DNA of 64,000 nucleotides from Verticillium longisporum (lineage: Eukaryota > Ascomycota > Sordariomycetes > Glomerellales > Plectosphaerellaceae), in contig JAETXT010000005.1 in NCBI GenBank assembly GCA_019188255.1, positions 2,170,001 through 2,234,000 of the forward strand, in the 5' to 3' direction. The notes under the pieces are model-generated. The model did no database searches. It saw nothing but the letters and a program-made list of their open reading frames with translations, and was not told the origin of the DNA. The first letter of the stretch is position 1; each line of letters begins with the position of its first letter. The translations under genes were made by a program, and so were the position numbers. Below, piece after piece: positions 24,345 to 35,641 of this stretch.

Positions 24345-25322
24345 ACCGGCACGGCGAAGCCCACCACCACGGCTCCCAGCAACGGCGTCGTCACGCCTCA
24401 GCCCACTCAGCCCAGCATGGTGACCAACTGCAACAAGTTCCACTGGATTGCTCAGGGTGTCACCTGCCAACAGGTCATTAGCTACCAGAAGATTTCCCTT
24501 GCCGACTTTGTCAAGTGGAACCCTAGCGTCCTGAGCGATTGTTCCGGCATGTGGGCTGAGGTGCAGGTCTGCGTCGGTGTCATTGGCGGCACGCCCACGA
24601 CCTTGGCCACTACGACGACCACTGCCGGTAATGGCGTGTCGACTCCTCTGCCGACGCAGCCTGGCATGGTGACGAACTGCGCCAAGTTCCACTGGGTTGC
24701 CAAGGGTGTTACGTGCAACCAGATCTACAACTTCCAGAAGATCACCCTTGAGCAGTTTGTCAGCTACAACCCTACCGTCAAGTCTGACTGCAGTGGCATG
24801 CAAGCCGAGGTCCAAGTCTGCGTCGGTCTCATCGCCGGCACCACGCCCACGACGACCCGCCCTCCTACCACCACGGCCCCCGGCAACGGCGTGTCGACCC
24901 CTCAGCCGACGCAGCCTGGCATGGTGACAAACTGCGCCAAGTTCCACTGGGTCGCCAAGGGTGTTACGTGCAACCAGATCTACAGCTTCCAGAAGATCAC
25001 CCTTGAGCAGTTTGTCAGCTTCAACCCGACGGTCAAGTCCGACTGCACGGGCATGCAGGCCGAGGTCAACGTCTGCGTCGGCCTCATCGGCGGCAACCCC
25101 ACGCCCACGCAGACTGGCAACGGCATCGCGACGCCGACGCCCATCCAGCCCGGCATGGTGTCCAACTGCAAGAAATTCCACTGGATCGCCCAGGGCGTCA
25201 CGTGCCAGCAGGTCATCAGCTTCCAGAAGATCACCCTTGCTGACTTTGTCAAGTGGAACACTGGTGTTGGCTCTGACTGCCGCACCATGTGGGCCGAGAC
25301 GAACGTCTGTGTTGGCGTCTAA
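24345..25322 (+). pseudogene. Four further in-frame LysM modules beyond the premature stop
   Basis: The frame of the preceding exon runs on for 325 codons after the TAA to a second TAA at 25320. It holds four highly alike LysM modules beginning near 24417, 24666, 24921 and 25155, each with C-x-KFHW, GVTC and a W/Y/F-N motif, separated by Thr/Pro/Gly linkers. Repeat spacing is 249, 255 and 234 bases, so the array grew by tandem duplication. Apart from the single stop there is no other lesion, which argues for a recent nonsense change, readthrough, or a base error. A separate gene starting at the Met at 24417 would lack a signal peptide. Confidence 0.85.
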
Positions 25323-27298
25323 GAGGCAGATATTCACTCGGATAATGTTTATTGGGCTGGGGAAAACAAAAAGGAGATGAGATTTTCGTCAGAGTTTTCA
25401 GAGTACATATTACCCTTTTACATAATGGCGATAGAGCCCGTTGCGAATAGATGAGTTGCTGTCAATATGGGTGTGCAAGTTTTGCCGTGTTCTGTCGTGT
25501 TCAGTCAAGTTTAAAGGTCGGTTGTCCACGACTGAGCTCACCAATCGTTGCGGGTTGATTAGAGATATACTAGTGTATTGTGGAATAATTCATACTTACC
25601 TATCTTCTACCTCCAAAAGAGCTTTTGATTTGCTCATACATGTCAAGTGGCCCTGCGGAGCCACCGAACAGGGGGGCCTATTAGGGGCCAAGGGTTACGA
25701 GAACGTGTATATAAGGACTGCGGAGGGCCCTCCAAGCTGCGGAGGGCCAGAATTCAGATGTATTCCGACCCCCAACCTATATTCTATTGCTGCGGACCAC
25801 TTGTGGAAGGCCTCTTCACTCTGCTCCAAATCAAGCACTGACAATACATACCTTATGTAGTGACCTGATGTCTCCATGTTGACGACTTGTTTGCCGCCAC
25901 ACTCGTGAGTCAGCTGTTGTCCTTGCATTTGATTAACCTGGCCTTGGTAGACAGGGCGTCTGTTGTCATAAGTTGCCTCTGTGGAGAAACATGCGATCCA
26001 TTGTGTATACCAAACCACATGCAGCTTGATACACATGGCATTTGAGGCACAGCCGGCATGAGAAAAGCAATGGCTGTGTTGTGATCTGTGTGTCGGGTCA
26101 CCACGTGGGTCCTCGCCCACCTGTCAACTGTCAATTTTGATTAACCTCCGGTCCCCAAGTAGTCCAAATCCCAAGTAGAGTTGACCCAGAAGTCGACTAG
26201 GGACGGGAGGGATCGTCATGATTTCTAGGTCTGGATTTCCAACAAGCCCCTTGGAACAAGTATCGCGTAGGGCTGCTCAGCTACCTTTGGTGGGGTCAGC
26301 CAGCCAATGGAGGTGAAACGCCAATGATCTCTCATTCAAATGTTCGAATTAACCCAAGGCTAGTTTCAAAAACAATATTCGGCAATATTTACATCGCTCC
26401 TACTTTTCGAACGTACGAATTGGCTGGAGAGGAAGCCACTGGCATGGATTTCATGATGAGTCATTGACGGTCCACTCTCTTCAGCTGCCTCCAAGATCTT
26501 CTCTTCATCTTGAAGCATGTACATGGATGCTCATGAATTCGATCAGCTTACCATCACATTCGTCTGACCGAATGCCTCACCGGCACGGGCACCGCTGATG
26601 CCGTCCTGTCTGGGCAAGTGGGGCCGCTGCGGGGCCGGGGAAGGCGGGTGGCGGGAATGGCCCGGCGCGCCTTTTGTGGGTTCGCGAATCTCATCTTAAG
26701 CATCTTCTTAGCCAGGGACCTAAGACGACCAGGATCCTGCAGACAAGACGCTGAACCCCAGAGCGACGCTGGTGAAATTTCGCAAGAATCGCTCAAAACG
26801 ATTAGCTCCGCAGGAGTACCAATCGTGAATTGCCAGCCACCAACAGCAACGCCATGTCCTCTGGAAGTGCTCCTCTCATCTGCCCATAACTGGTTCCCTC
26901 GACTGAAATGTGTGTACCATCATTATGTCAAGGCCTTGATTGCGCAGTACACCAAGCATCCTGTCTTTCTAGATGTGGGGCAACTGACAACCACTGCTGA
27001 CATGGCTGAGTGCAGGAGACACTGCATCCTCTGCCTCGGCGCCCCCTCATACACACCACCAAGCAAGCATTGCCTGATGAAGAAACAGCCTTGGCATCGC
27101 GACCGAATTTGACTGTCCTTGCGATTGAATCCAAACGCAATAGGTCCTCTCATTGTCGATTTACTCTCTTCGGTTCGTTGTCATATTCAGGAACACTTAA
27201 GAGGTAGCCTCCCTCGTTCAGGACGGACTCCTGATCATCAACCCACACCCTGTCGCTCGTTTTTCGCAAGGAACTTCAGCCTTGTTTGAGCAGCCATC
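25323..27298. other. Spacer between the LysM and epoxide-hydrolase genes
   Basis: About 2 kb. I see no convincing gene; the open frame at 26618-27112 is Arg-rich noise. Short direct repeats of TGCGGAGGGCC occur near 25720-25750. Confidence 0.5.
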
Positions 27299-28363
27299 AT
27301 GCGATCTCTCGCCATCCTATCTATCCTGTCATGGGTACTGGCGGTGACTGTGGCCGCAAGGTCCGTCGCCTGTTATGACCTGGGCTTCAACCACACTCGA
27401 CACTACACCCGCATCGGTCGCAACACATATCACTACCTCTTGTCAAAGCCCAAGGGCCCGCCACTCGGCACCATTGTTCTCCTGCACGGCTTTCCCGACC
27501 TGTCGTACGGGTGGCGCTACCAGATCCCCTCCCTCACGGCGGCCGGCTACCAGGTCGTCGCCCCAGACATGCTGGGTTACGGCCGCTCGAGCGCGCCGAC
27601 CGACCTCGCCCGCTTCACGCTCAAGAACATGTCCGACGACCTGGCTGCCCTCGTGAGGACCATTGTCGGTCGCCACGAGCAGGTCATCCTCGGCGGCCAC
27701 GACTGGGGCGGCGCCCTCGTCTACCGCGCCGCCCTCTGGCACCCGGACCTCTACAAGGGCATCTTCAGCGTGGCGACGCCGTACTTCCCGCCCACATCGG
27801 CCTACGTCGACCTCACTGACCAGATTGCCGCCGGCATCACGCCCAGCTTTGGGTACCAGCTGCAGTTCCGCGACGCGGCCCTCGACGCCAAGCTGCGCGG
27901 CACCGACAGGATCAGGCAGACGCTGCTCGCGCTGTACGGCGGCAGGACGCCCGAGGGCGAATTCGGCTTCGACGCCCGCACAGGTCTGAACTTTAGCAAT
28001 TTGGACCGTCTCGGCGCGTCGCCGCTCGTCAAGGCTGCGGATCTGGAGTACTACGTCGCCGAGTATGCCAGGAACACGATGCGCGGGCCCCTGAGCTGGT
28101 ACCGCACGGCCGAGGCCAACTTCAAGGACGAGCTGGCCCTGCTCAGGCGGGGCGACGACGCTGGCGTCAACTTCACCATGCCGGGTTTGTACATTGGCGC
28201 GACCATGGACACGGCGCTGCCGCCTTCCATGTCGGCGGGCATGAAGAGGTACTTCCCCGAGGGGCTGGCCAGGGGCGAGGTCGTCTCGTCTCACTGGGCT
28301 CTCTGGCAAGCTGCGGCGGGCGTCAACAAGATTGTGGGCGAGTGGATTGCGCAGCTGGCGTAG
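27299..28363 (+). CDS. Secreted epoxide-hydrolase-like alpha/beta hydrolase
   Basis: Intronless frame of 354 codons; ATG after CATC. A signal peptide covers about residues 1-20. The fold markers of the epoxide hydrolase/haloalkane dehalogenase branch are all present: oxyanion HGFP (63-66), GYGRS (93-97), nucleophile Asp135 in GGHDWGG, an acid candidate Asp304 in ATMDTAL, and base His332 in SSHWALWQ. Lid tyrosine candidates are Tyr186 and Tyr268 (SWYR). It should hydrolyse an epoxide or related ester; the substrate is unknown. Secretion is unusual for the soluble housekeeping forms and suggests action on external compounds such as host lipids, cutin monomers or defence metabolites (inference). 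Catalytic residues look intact. Confidence 0.88.
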   Translation: MRSLAILSILSWVLAVTVAARSVACYDLGFNHTRHYTRIGRNTYHYLLSKPKGPPLGTIVLLHGFPDLSYGWRYQIPSLTAAGYQVVAPDMLGYGRSSAPTDLARFTLKNMSDDLAALVRTIVGRHEQVILGGHDWGGALVYRAALWHPDLYKGIFSVATPYFPPTSAYVDLTDQIAAGITPSFGYQLQFRDAALDAKLRGTDRIRQTLLALYGGRTPEGEFGFDARTGLNFSNLDRLGASPLVKAADLEYYVAEYARNTMRGPLSWYRTAEANFKDELALLRRGDDAGVNFTMPGLYIGATMDTALPPSMSAGMKRYFPEGLARGEVVSSHWALWQAAAGVNKIVGEWIAQLA

Positions 28364-29493
28364 GGTGAGGAGTGGGCAGACAAAATGCATCCTTTGGCAC
28401 GAGGATTTTAGATCGCAAAGTCAAATGAACACATCGAGCGTCGCCGTGTGTCTGGCCCGCCCCCGAACCCCAGGAACAGACGGCCCAGCCTGGGAACCAA
28501 GGGTATTCACAGCATTACACGACGCCCCTTTTGTTCCTACATGTTGGCTCCCCCCAAATGACCTCATTCGTGGATTTCCTTGTCATTCCTCTCCTCTGAC
28601 GACAATAGCCAGTCTCACCTCTTCTTAGCCCCTGCACTTGTGTCGGGATTGCGCCACCAATTCCACACAGGCGATCTCATCCCCGCGCACGCTAGGGGAA
28701 GCAGTTTGCGGATCTTGTCCACAAACATTCCCCTCCTTCCGGGGAACCCCTGAACGTGGCGCACGTCCATCTCCTCTCTTTTGTCTGTCTGTCTACCTGT
28801 CTGCCTGCCATCCCAAGTCGTTTCCATGTGGCCTTGGACGCTGAGGGTGTGGCCGCGAGACTATAACCGTGCCTCGGTTGGGTCGTCGTTCCTCATTGAC
28901 GCCTGAAGACCTCGTGCCTCGGATATGACGCAAGTGCGAGCTCAACAGTCCGCGTTGTTGCTATCGACCCAGCACGACGGAAAATGCAACCTTTTGCGAC
29001 CCAGTAGACTCTTTTGTGTGGTAGCCGGCCGGCCGTTCTGAGATCGCTGCGACCCCACCCCAGAACTATGTGCGATGGCTAAAGAGGCGCACCGCTCCTA
29101 TGGCGTCATGCCTTCTGAAGCATCCTCTGCGCCGTGGACGGACCAACAGCTGCGAGAGGTTAGATCCGGGGAAGAGACCCCAGATACAGGCCCGGTAAGG
29201 CTGGCGTTCCCTCCGTCCGTGTGTCTGAGCCTGGGTCTGGTGGCCTGCGAGATCTAGACTCTGCGCTGACGGTGCTGCAAGGCACGCCATATGCACCAGC
29301 TTGTTCCTCTTGGTCGCATGGCATCTTAAGGGTAGGGCTGGTACTCCTTGCATTTCGTCTGCAAGTGTCGCCTTTTTTTTTCCTCCTTCATTTTTCCTTC
29401 CGAAGAAGCTTTTTGGCAAGCCCGTTCCACCTTGTCCACTGACAGACGTCAGTCCGTGTCGTCTGTCTTGGCGGCGAAAGCACACTCACGGTC
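28364..29493. other. Spacer upstream of the Pth11-like gene
   Basis: 1.1 kb, no convincing gene. A TCTG/CCTG-rich pyrimidine stretch occurs near 28780-28810. The last 100 bases before the next start are T/C-rich, typical of a promoter. Confidence 0.45.
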
Positions 29494-31021
29494 ATGGCTG
29501 TTGCCGGCGAACTGCCCGCCAAGCTGGACCGAAGCCATGAGCTCTTTTACGTCCAGCTCGTGTTCCTTCTCGTGGCCGGCATCAGCGTCTTGATCCGAAT
29601 CTACGTCAAGACGTTCCTCGTCAGGCACAATGCCCCCGATGACTACCTCATTTATGCAGCTTTCGTACGTTCCTCTTCTCCTCTCCGCTCAAGGCATCTA
29701 TCCCATGTCTTCTGTCCAGATCATCGCTCGTAAACCATGCTGACTCTGGGTCCTTCTTCTTCGCAGGCAGTCTACGTGGCCTACGCGACCATCGCCATGG
29801 ACGGCGCCACCAACGGCGCCACAGGCAAGCACTACGCCCTCCGCTACACGATGGACCAGGCGGCCCGCTCGCTGCGCGGCTGGTACCTCTGTATGGTGCT
29901 GTACGCGCCTATCACGCTGACGATCCGCGCCTCGGTCTGCGTGCTGCTGCTGCGCCTCGCGACGTCCCGCGTGCACCGCTGGATCATCTGGGCCAACTTT
30001 GCCGTCATCGCCGCCATCTCGGCCGCCTTCTTCTTCATCCTCGTCTTCCAGTGCAGCCCGCCCTCGCACTTTTGGACCCAGGTCTACGGCACCGACGGCC
30101 ACTGCTACAGCAAGCTCATCGTCACCTACACCACCACCGTCCACAGCTGCGTCAGCTGCCTGTCCGACTGGTGCCTCGGCCTGCTGCCCATTGCCCTGCT
30201 GTGGAACGTCAAGATCAACAGCCGGACAAAGGTGACCATTGCCGTGCTCCTCAGTCTCGGCATGATGTGAGCCTCCTCCTCCTCCCCCCTTTTTCTCGCT
30301 GGAAGGCAAATTCCAGGAGTTGGTGCTAACGAACCCAAGAGCTGGCGTCGTCCTGCTCGTCCGAATCCCCTACGTAACCCGCCTCCCTCCCGGCCTCGAA
30401 TTCCTCTACCGATCCATGTGAGTTTCCTTTCTCGCTCCCTCAAACAACGCCCCCGAGCCCTCCCTCCCCTTCTCTTCCAGTCCACCCCTCCTGACCACCA
30501 TGCACAGCGACGTCGCCATCTGGTCAGTAATGGAGCCCGCTCTCGGCATAACCGCCGCCTGCGTCGCCACCTTCCGCCCCCTCTTCAAGAACTGGGGCTT
30601 CGGCTGGTCCTCCTACGGCAACAACAACAACAACTACAGCCACCACCGAAAGAGCGGCTACCCTTCGGCCTCGGGGGTCCGCCTGCAGCTCTCGAGCTCG
30701 AACCCGTCGCGTCTCGCCGGCGCGCGCGACCCCTACGGACGGCACGAGAGCCTCGTCCTCAGCCGGCGGTCGACCGCTGCAGCAGCAGCAGCAGCAGCAG
30801 CGGCGACAGCTGGAGGCGGAGACGGGGACGTGGGGAGGAGGGAGTCGCAGCGGGAACTCACCATCAGCAAGACGGTGCGTATAGAGGTCGAGACTGTGCC
30901 ACGTCGTACGACGACGACAACGCGTCGGACGTCAAGGAGACGTTTTACAGGAGGTCTTCGGACGGCGAGGACGGCATGTCGATGGGGCGGGTCAGCCTGC
31001 AGGGGTCGCCGAGACGGGTGA
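29494..31021 (+). CDS. Pth11/SAT4-type integral membrane protein (fungal rhodopsin-like domain)
   Basis: Four exons: 29494-29664, 29767-30266, 30340-30417 and 30508-31021, giving 420 residues; all introns are GT-AG. About seven hydrophobic segments follow the SAT4/Pth11 order, with the marker DVAIWSVMEPALGITAAC just before the last segment. Conserved Cys in the loops (FQCSPP, GHCYSK) fit the family. The cytosolic tail is Asn-, Ser- and Ala-rich, including a CAG-coded Ala run at 30777-30811. Family members act as receptor-like sensors of surface or nutrient cues. The end is uncertain: in this frame the tail turns Arg/Thr-rich and stops at 31021. A neighbouring frame, open from about 30905 to 31071, looks better (acidic, Ser-rich). 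It can be joined by a 62-nt GTGCGT...AAG intron (30875-30936) or implies an indel. Confidence 0.85.
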
Positions 31022-31408
31022 GCGTTCCGGAAAGTGCCTATACGGCCACGGCGTCGCGATCACGGCTGTGAGGTTGTATCATTTTGTAGAATGGAGAGGT
31101 TTATCTAAGCGGTATTTGTGCTGTCGAAAGTGGCATTGAGTCATTGCATGTGCTTCGAATGCCTGGAGGCGAAGAGCTTTCAGAAGAGCGTCAAGTTGAT
31201 GGCAAACCTACGTGTCCATGCACGTTAGTAGACCTACCGGAAAGACAACCCTGGTATTTCATGATAGCTGCAGCTGAAGGCTATCATATATTCAGCTTGA
31301 CCCAACAGGAACTCTTTATATCGAGAGGGCCTGCCAATTCGCCCGAACCCTATTTCAGGCATCCCATAGACCCATACTGCCGCCCAGCTATGCAACATCA
31401 ACGCCCAG
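31022..31408. terminator. Convergent 3' spacer
   Basis: Short spacer where the plus-strand Pth11-like gene and the minus-strand alpha-mannosidase end toward each other. It must contain both 3' ends. No clear signal beyond general AT enrichment. Confidence 0.35.
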
Positions 31409-34400
31409 TCAGTCCTTCAACAAAACACGGTACGTCACAATTTCGAAAGGCTCCAGCGAAATATCAAACGAGCCGCCCTCAGAAGCAACCTCCTCGAGAT
31501 CATCCTCAAGGATATTCGCCTTGAACACCTTGTCCACCGCAAACGTCGTCTTAATCGTTCCTCTAGAGAAACCGCCCACGGCATCGTACACCCGCACGAC
31601 GACACTTCTGCTCTTTCTCTTCGGGAGGTCATCGAGCGACACGTCTTCGTCATCTTCGCCACGCTTGATCCAGTCCAAGACAAGGTTATCGTCTCCGGTG
31701 AGCGCAATCGGGGCATTTGCCAGTACATCCGGCCTGCCGTTGGGAGTGGCCACGAGACGGAGGGGGTTGTTAAAGTTGAACGCGGCGCGCACGGTCTGCG
31801 CGCCGAGGCCTCCGCGGTGCGGCATCATGGCCCAGCGAATCCGGTGGCGGCCCATGTCGGCGTTGCCGTCGGGTGCCTTGGGTGATCTTAGCAGGGAGAG
31901 GCGCATGACGTTGCCGACCGTTGCGAAGCCGTATTTGCTGTCGTTGAGAATGGAGACGCCGTAATTGTGTTCCGAAAGGTCGGCAAACTTGTGGCAGCAG
32001 ACTTCGAACTTGGCCATGTCCCATCTGTTCCGGTTAGCTGAATGCACGAAAGCATGCTTCTCAAGGGCCTTGAGGACCCGGGATTGAACTTACGAGGTGT
32101 TGTAATGCGTCGGCCGCTTGATGACACCGTATTGCGTCTCGTACGAGGCCTCGGTGTTGCTGACCTTGACCGGGAACTCAACCTTCAGGAACTTCATCGT
32201 CTCGTGCCAATCAACGTCTGCGGTGCACTCAATGAGAGATGGCTGTTCGTCGAGGACAGATGTGAGGGAGATAGTCGTCCTGATGGAGCTGTTCTCGCTA
32301 ATGCGCGTCTCCGTCACGACGCTCGCGCGATGCCCCTTGTCCTCGTGGATCGTGGTGTTCGAGTTGCTCAGCTCTTCACGCGTGTCCAAGTGGTACACCT
32401 CGGCGTCCCACGCTTGCCAGTAGATCGGCTTGTCGTCGAAGACAACATACTGGTTCGCCTTGCCGGCTAGCGTCTCCCGCCTAGCTCGGCGATCGTATAC
32501 GGAAGTGATAGTTCCGTTCTCGACCTTGACGGTCAAATGAGCGTTCTGTAGTTGAAAAAGGCCGGGTGTGATCTCTTGAACGGTGACAGCCTTGGCGTCG
32601 TCAGCGGAGGCCTGGAAAGACTCGACAGCGAGCGCATGACCCTCGCCGGAAGCTACAACGACTTCCGTCTCCGAAACGTCGATCAGCTCCTTACGCGGCC
32701 ACGGCAGCGTGTTAAGGGCAACAGCGAACTCGAGATTTTGAACATCGACAGCAGCATTCGTGTCGACGCCGAGAACGGCGAAGATTTGTCGCAAAAGTAC
32801 CACGCCTGTCTCCTTGACATTGGCATAAATCTATCATGAGGTCAGTACTCTTTGTTTACTTCATGAATAAGAGAATTCCGCCTGCTTGCTCTCACTTTTT
32901 CTGAGTCATCATAGCACATCTCAATGGCAGTACCAGGAAGGCAGTCGTGAAACTGACAGAGCAGGACGCCTTGCCACATCTCGTCCAGCTCCTTCTTCGG
33001 GTATTTATACCCCTTATCTTGGATCGAAGCAATCGTCGCGAGCAGCTCAATGTCGTGCAGGAGAATCTCGGAGCTGCGGTTGTGCAGCTTGGTTCGCGCC
33101 TGCGTGGTGTACACGCCACGGTGCAGTTCAAAGTAGAGCTCGCCATACCACGTCACGAGGCTCGAGGCCTTCGTCTCGAGGCGGTCGAAGAACTGATCAA
33201 CCGTCGCACCGGCGTGAGCGCGTGGGATGACGCCCATGGTGTCAGCCATACCTCGGAGTCGCCTCAGCCTCTCCAAGTGCTGCCACGTCGGGCCACCGCC
33301 ACCATCGCCTTTGCCGAACTGTAAACAGATTGGTTAGCAACCAAAGATCATAAAAAGGCTCCCGTAGGCAAGAGTCCTTACAGCCATCAGAGCCGTGTTG
33401 TCCTGATCCAGGGATTTGTGATTGGAGATGCTCTTCGTAATATCGGTATAGTTGGCCTCGGCGGTGTACGTCTTACACGGGGGCATGTGACAAATCACCT
33501 GGCTGCCATCGAGTGCGACCCTAATACCAAGATCAGGTCAGCCATACATCTCGCATCGAACCACACGTGTAGACGCACCAGTTGAACGTCGTGTGAGGAA
33601 ATTCATTGACGCTGTTGAAGCAAGGCTTCTGCGTCATGAACCTCGGCATGCCAGCCAGCCGACAAATCTGAGGAATCTGGCACGAGAAGCCAAACGTGTC
33701 CGGCAGCCAAGACGTCGTCGAGCGGAAGCCAAACTCGGCCTCGAAGAAGCGCTGGCCGTAGAGAAACTGGCGCACGAGCGACTCGCCGCAGGGCAGGTTG
33801 GTGTCATGCTCAACCCAGGACCCGCCGATGGGGTGGAACTGTCCAGACTTGACCTTGGCCTTGACGCGCTCCCAGCCGTAGGGGTAAATCTCCTTGAGCC
33901 ATTTGAACTACTGTAGGTCAGTTACTGTATGCTGCATGGAATTTCGAGGCAGACTCGGCGTCACGGACCTGCTGCGCCTGCGAGCACGCAAAGTTGAGCT
34001 CGGGATAGCGGTCCATCAAGTCACACTGGTTCGACCACGATCGGACGACCTTGCGTTTCGTCTCGGCCCACGGCCAGAGCCAGCACGTGTCAATATGGCA
34101 ATGCCCAATGGCATAAATGGTCGGCCTCCGGTCCAGCTTGGTCTCATACACCGCCGGCGAATCGATATCGTCACCGAGAAACTCGGCAGCAATCTTGCGG
34201 CACTTGGCAATGGAGCTCTCGTCACCGACTCTGAACGTGTCAATGATCCTGCTCGCCACGTTCAGGGCCTCGTGCTGCTCCCACTTATCCTCGGCCAGCT
34301 CCATGGCGGCGTCATTGATAATAGCGAAATCCATGTGCAGCATCCTCGCCGGGAGGTTCACGGCGACGAGTTCGGCCTTGGAAAGCTTGAAGTACTTGTC

Positions 34401-35105
34401 CTGGTCCGGCGGCTGGATCGAGTCGCCGCCGGCATTGTTCTTGAAGATGGGCCTGCCGGGTCCGTTGCCGAACATGCCGTTGCAGGCCATCTCGAGGTAG
34501 ACGACGTGCTCTCTGCCGTCCTTGAAGGACGCGGGGACGACCCACTCGACGCGCTCGCCACGGCCGGTGAGACCCTGGAGCGGCTCGCCGTCGGCAGTCC
34601 ACACGGTAGCCTCATTGTTGCAGTCCCAGTGAAGCTCGACGTGGACGCCCTCGTCGCAGAGGGCCTCGGGCAGCGTGAGCTGGCAACGGAACCAGTGCGT
34701 CGTCCACGAGGGGCCAAAGGCTTCGCCGACCTGCGTGTCGCGGAACGTGTTGGCGTCGGCCGTCGCCTCGAGAAACGTAGGGCGCGTGGTGCCGGGTGCG
34801 TCCCACACGGAGAGTTTGACGTGTGGTGAGCTGGAGTATGCGCCATGATTTAACGACCTGTGTGGTGTGTCGCGTCAGTAGGGCGCGCCACGCGTGACAG
34901 GAGAGTTCCAGGCTATTTCGTACGCCAACAGGTTGACTTTCTCCCATTGTCCCGGTGTGAAGAAATTAACCAGTCGCTTCTTGTACAGGGAGGTGATCTT
35001 CTTCCCAACAGGCGCCGGGGCTCTGAGGAGGTACGGCTTGGCCGTGGTGGCGGGGACCGGCGGCGGCGCGCCGTGGTCGTGGCCGTCGGTTCCGTGAGAG
35101 CACAT
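31409..35105 (-). CDS. GH38 alpha-mannosidase (vacuolar/cytosolic Ams1 type)
   Basis: Seven exons, all joins in frame: 35105-34924, 34857-33969, 33907-33579, 33520-33382, 33318-32896, 32830-32094 and 32024-31409, giving 1104 residues. Introns are 58-69 nt, several with clear CTGAC or CTAAC branch sites. Metal-site and catalytic motifs are complete: [13 protein letters not shown] with His315/Asp317, the nucleophile Asp at about 427 in [10 protein letters not shown], and QFHDCLPGT with His637. The C-terminal beta domains end in YRVLLKD. There is no signal peptide or N-terminal anchor, which fits the Ams1 group that enters the vacuole by the Cvt/autophagy route and trims free mannose oligosaccharides in N-glycan turnover. 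The N-terminus ([12 protein letters not shown]...) is His-rich and somewhat longer than usual. Confidence 0.93.
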
Positions 35106-35558
35106 GGTGAGCGTGACAAGGGACACCCGAGAGCCTGGCAACGTTCCGTCAACGGAAGACCTTGGTGCGAGGCGAGAGAGAGAGAGCAGAGCCACAGCGA
35201 AGCTCTTATTTCGCGAACAGCACCAAGACGTCACAGGGATCCTCGTGTCACCGCCCGTTTACCCGCCTCAAGCGTCCTGGAGGCCGCGTACCGCCATGGT
35301 CGAACATTGTCCGAACTCCATGTTACTTTGCCCACAAGGCACAGAGACAAAGAGGCGAGGAGAGGCGATCCCTGATGAGCGCGATCCTTCGAGAGTGTGC
35401 GTCGGAATTTTTGACCCCAAACGACGATGCTTCGCAGTTCGGCTGCCGTCGCTAGACATGACCAGGGGGAGGAGAGGGGGGGGGGATGGGGGGTTGGTGA
35501 GGCGCGTATCAAGGACATGCTTGGCCTGGTCTCAGCATTTCGAGTCAGCTGTTTTGGG

Positions 35559-35578
35559 TGTGCGTGTGTGTGTGTGTG
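35559..35578. repeat. GT dinucleotide run
   Basis: About ten GT units with one interruption, directly abutting the 18-bp minisatellite. Confidence 0.85.
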
Positions 35579-35580
35579 GT

Positions 35581-35641
35581 CTGCCTGCCTGCCCTGCTCT
35601 GCCTGCCTGCCCTGCTCTGCCTGCCTGCCCTGCTCTGCCTG
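35581..35641. repeat. 18-bp minisatellite, 3.4 copies
   Basis: Perfect tandem copies of CTGCCTGCCTGCCCTGCT, followed by a partial copy. It lies in the mannosidase upstream region. Confidence 0.95.

Noticed and set aside
23955..25337. Minus-strand open frame of 460 codons opposite the LysM array
   Set aside because: It is the antisense of the tandem LysM repeats; its repetitive Asp/Leu/Val/Gly composition follows from them.
27443..28390. Minus-strand open frame of 315 codons opposite the epoxide hydrolase
   Set aside because: Shadow of the GC-rich sense gene; Arg/Val/Gly-rich with no motif.
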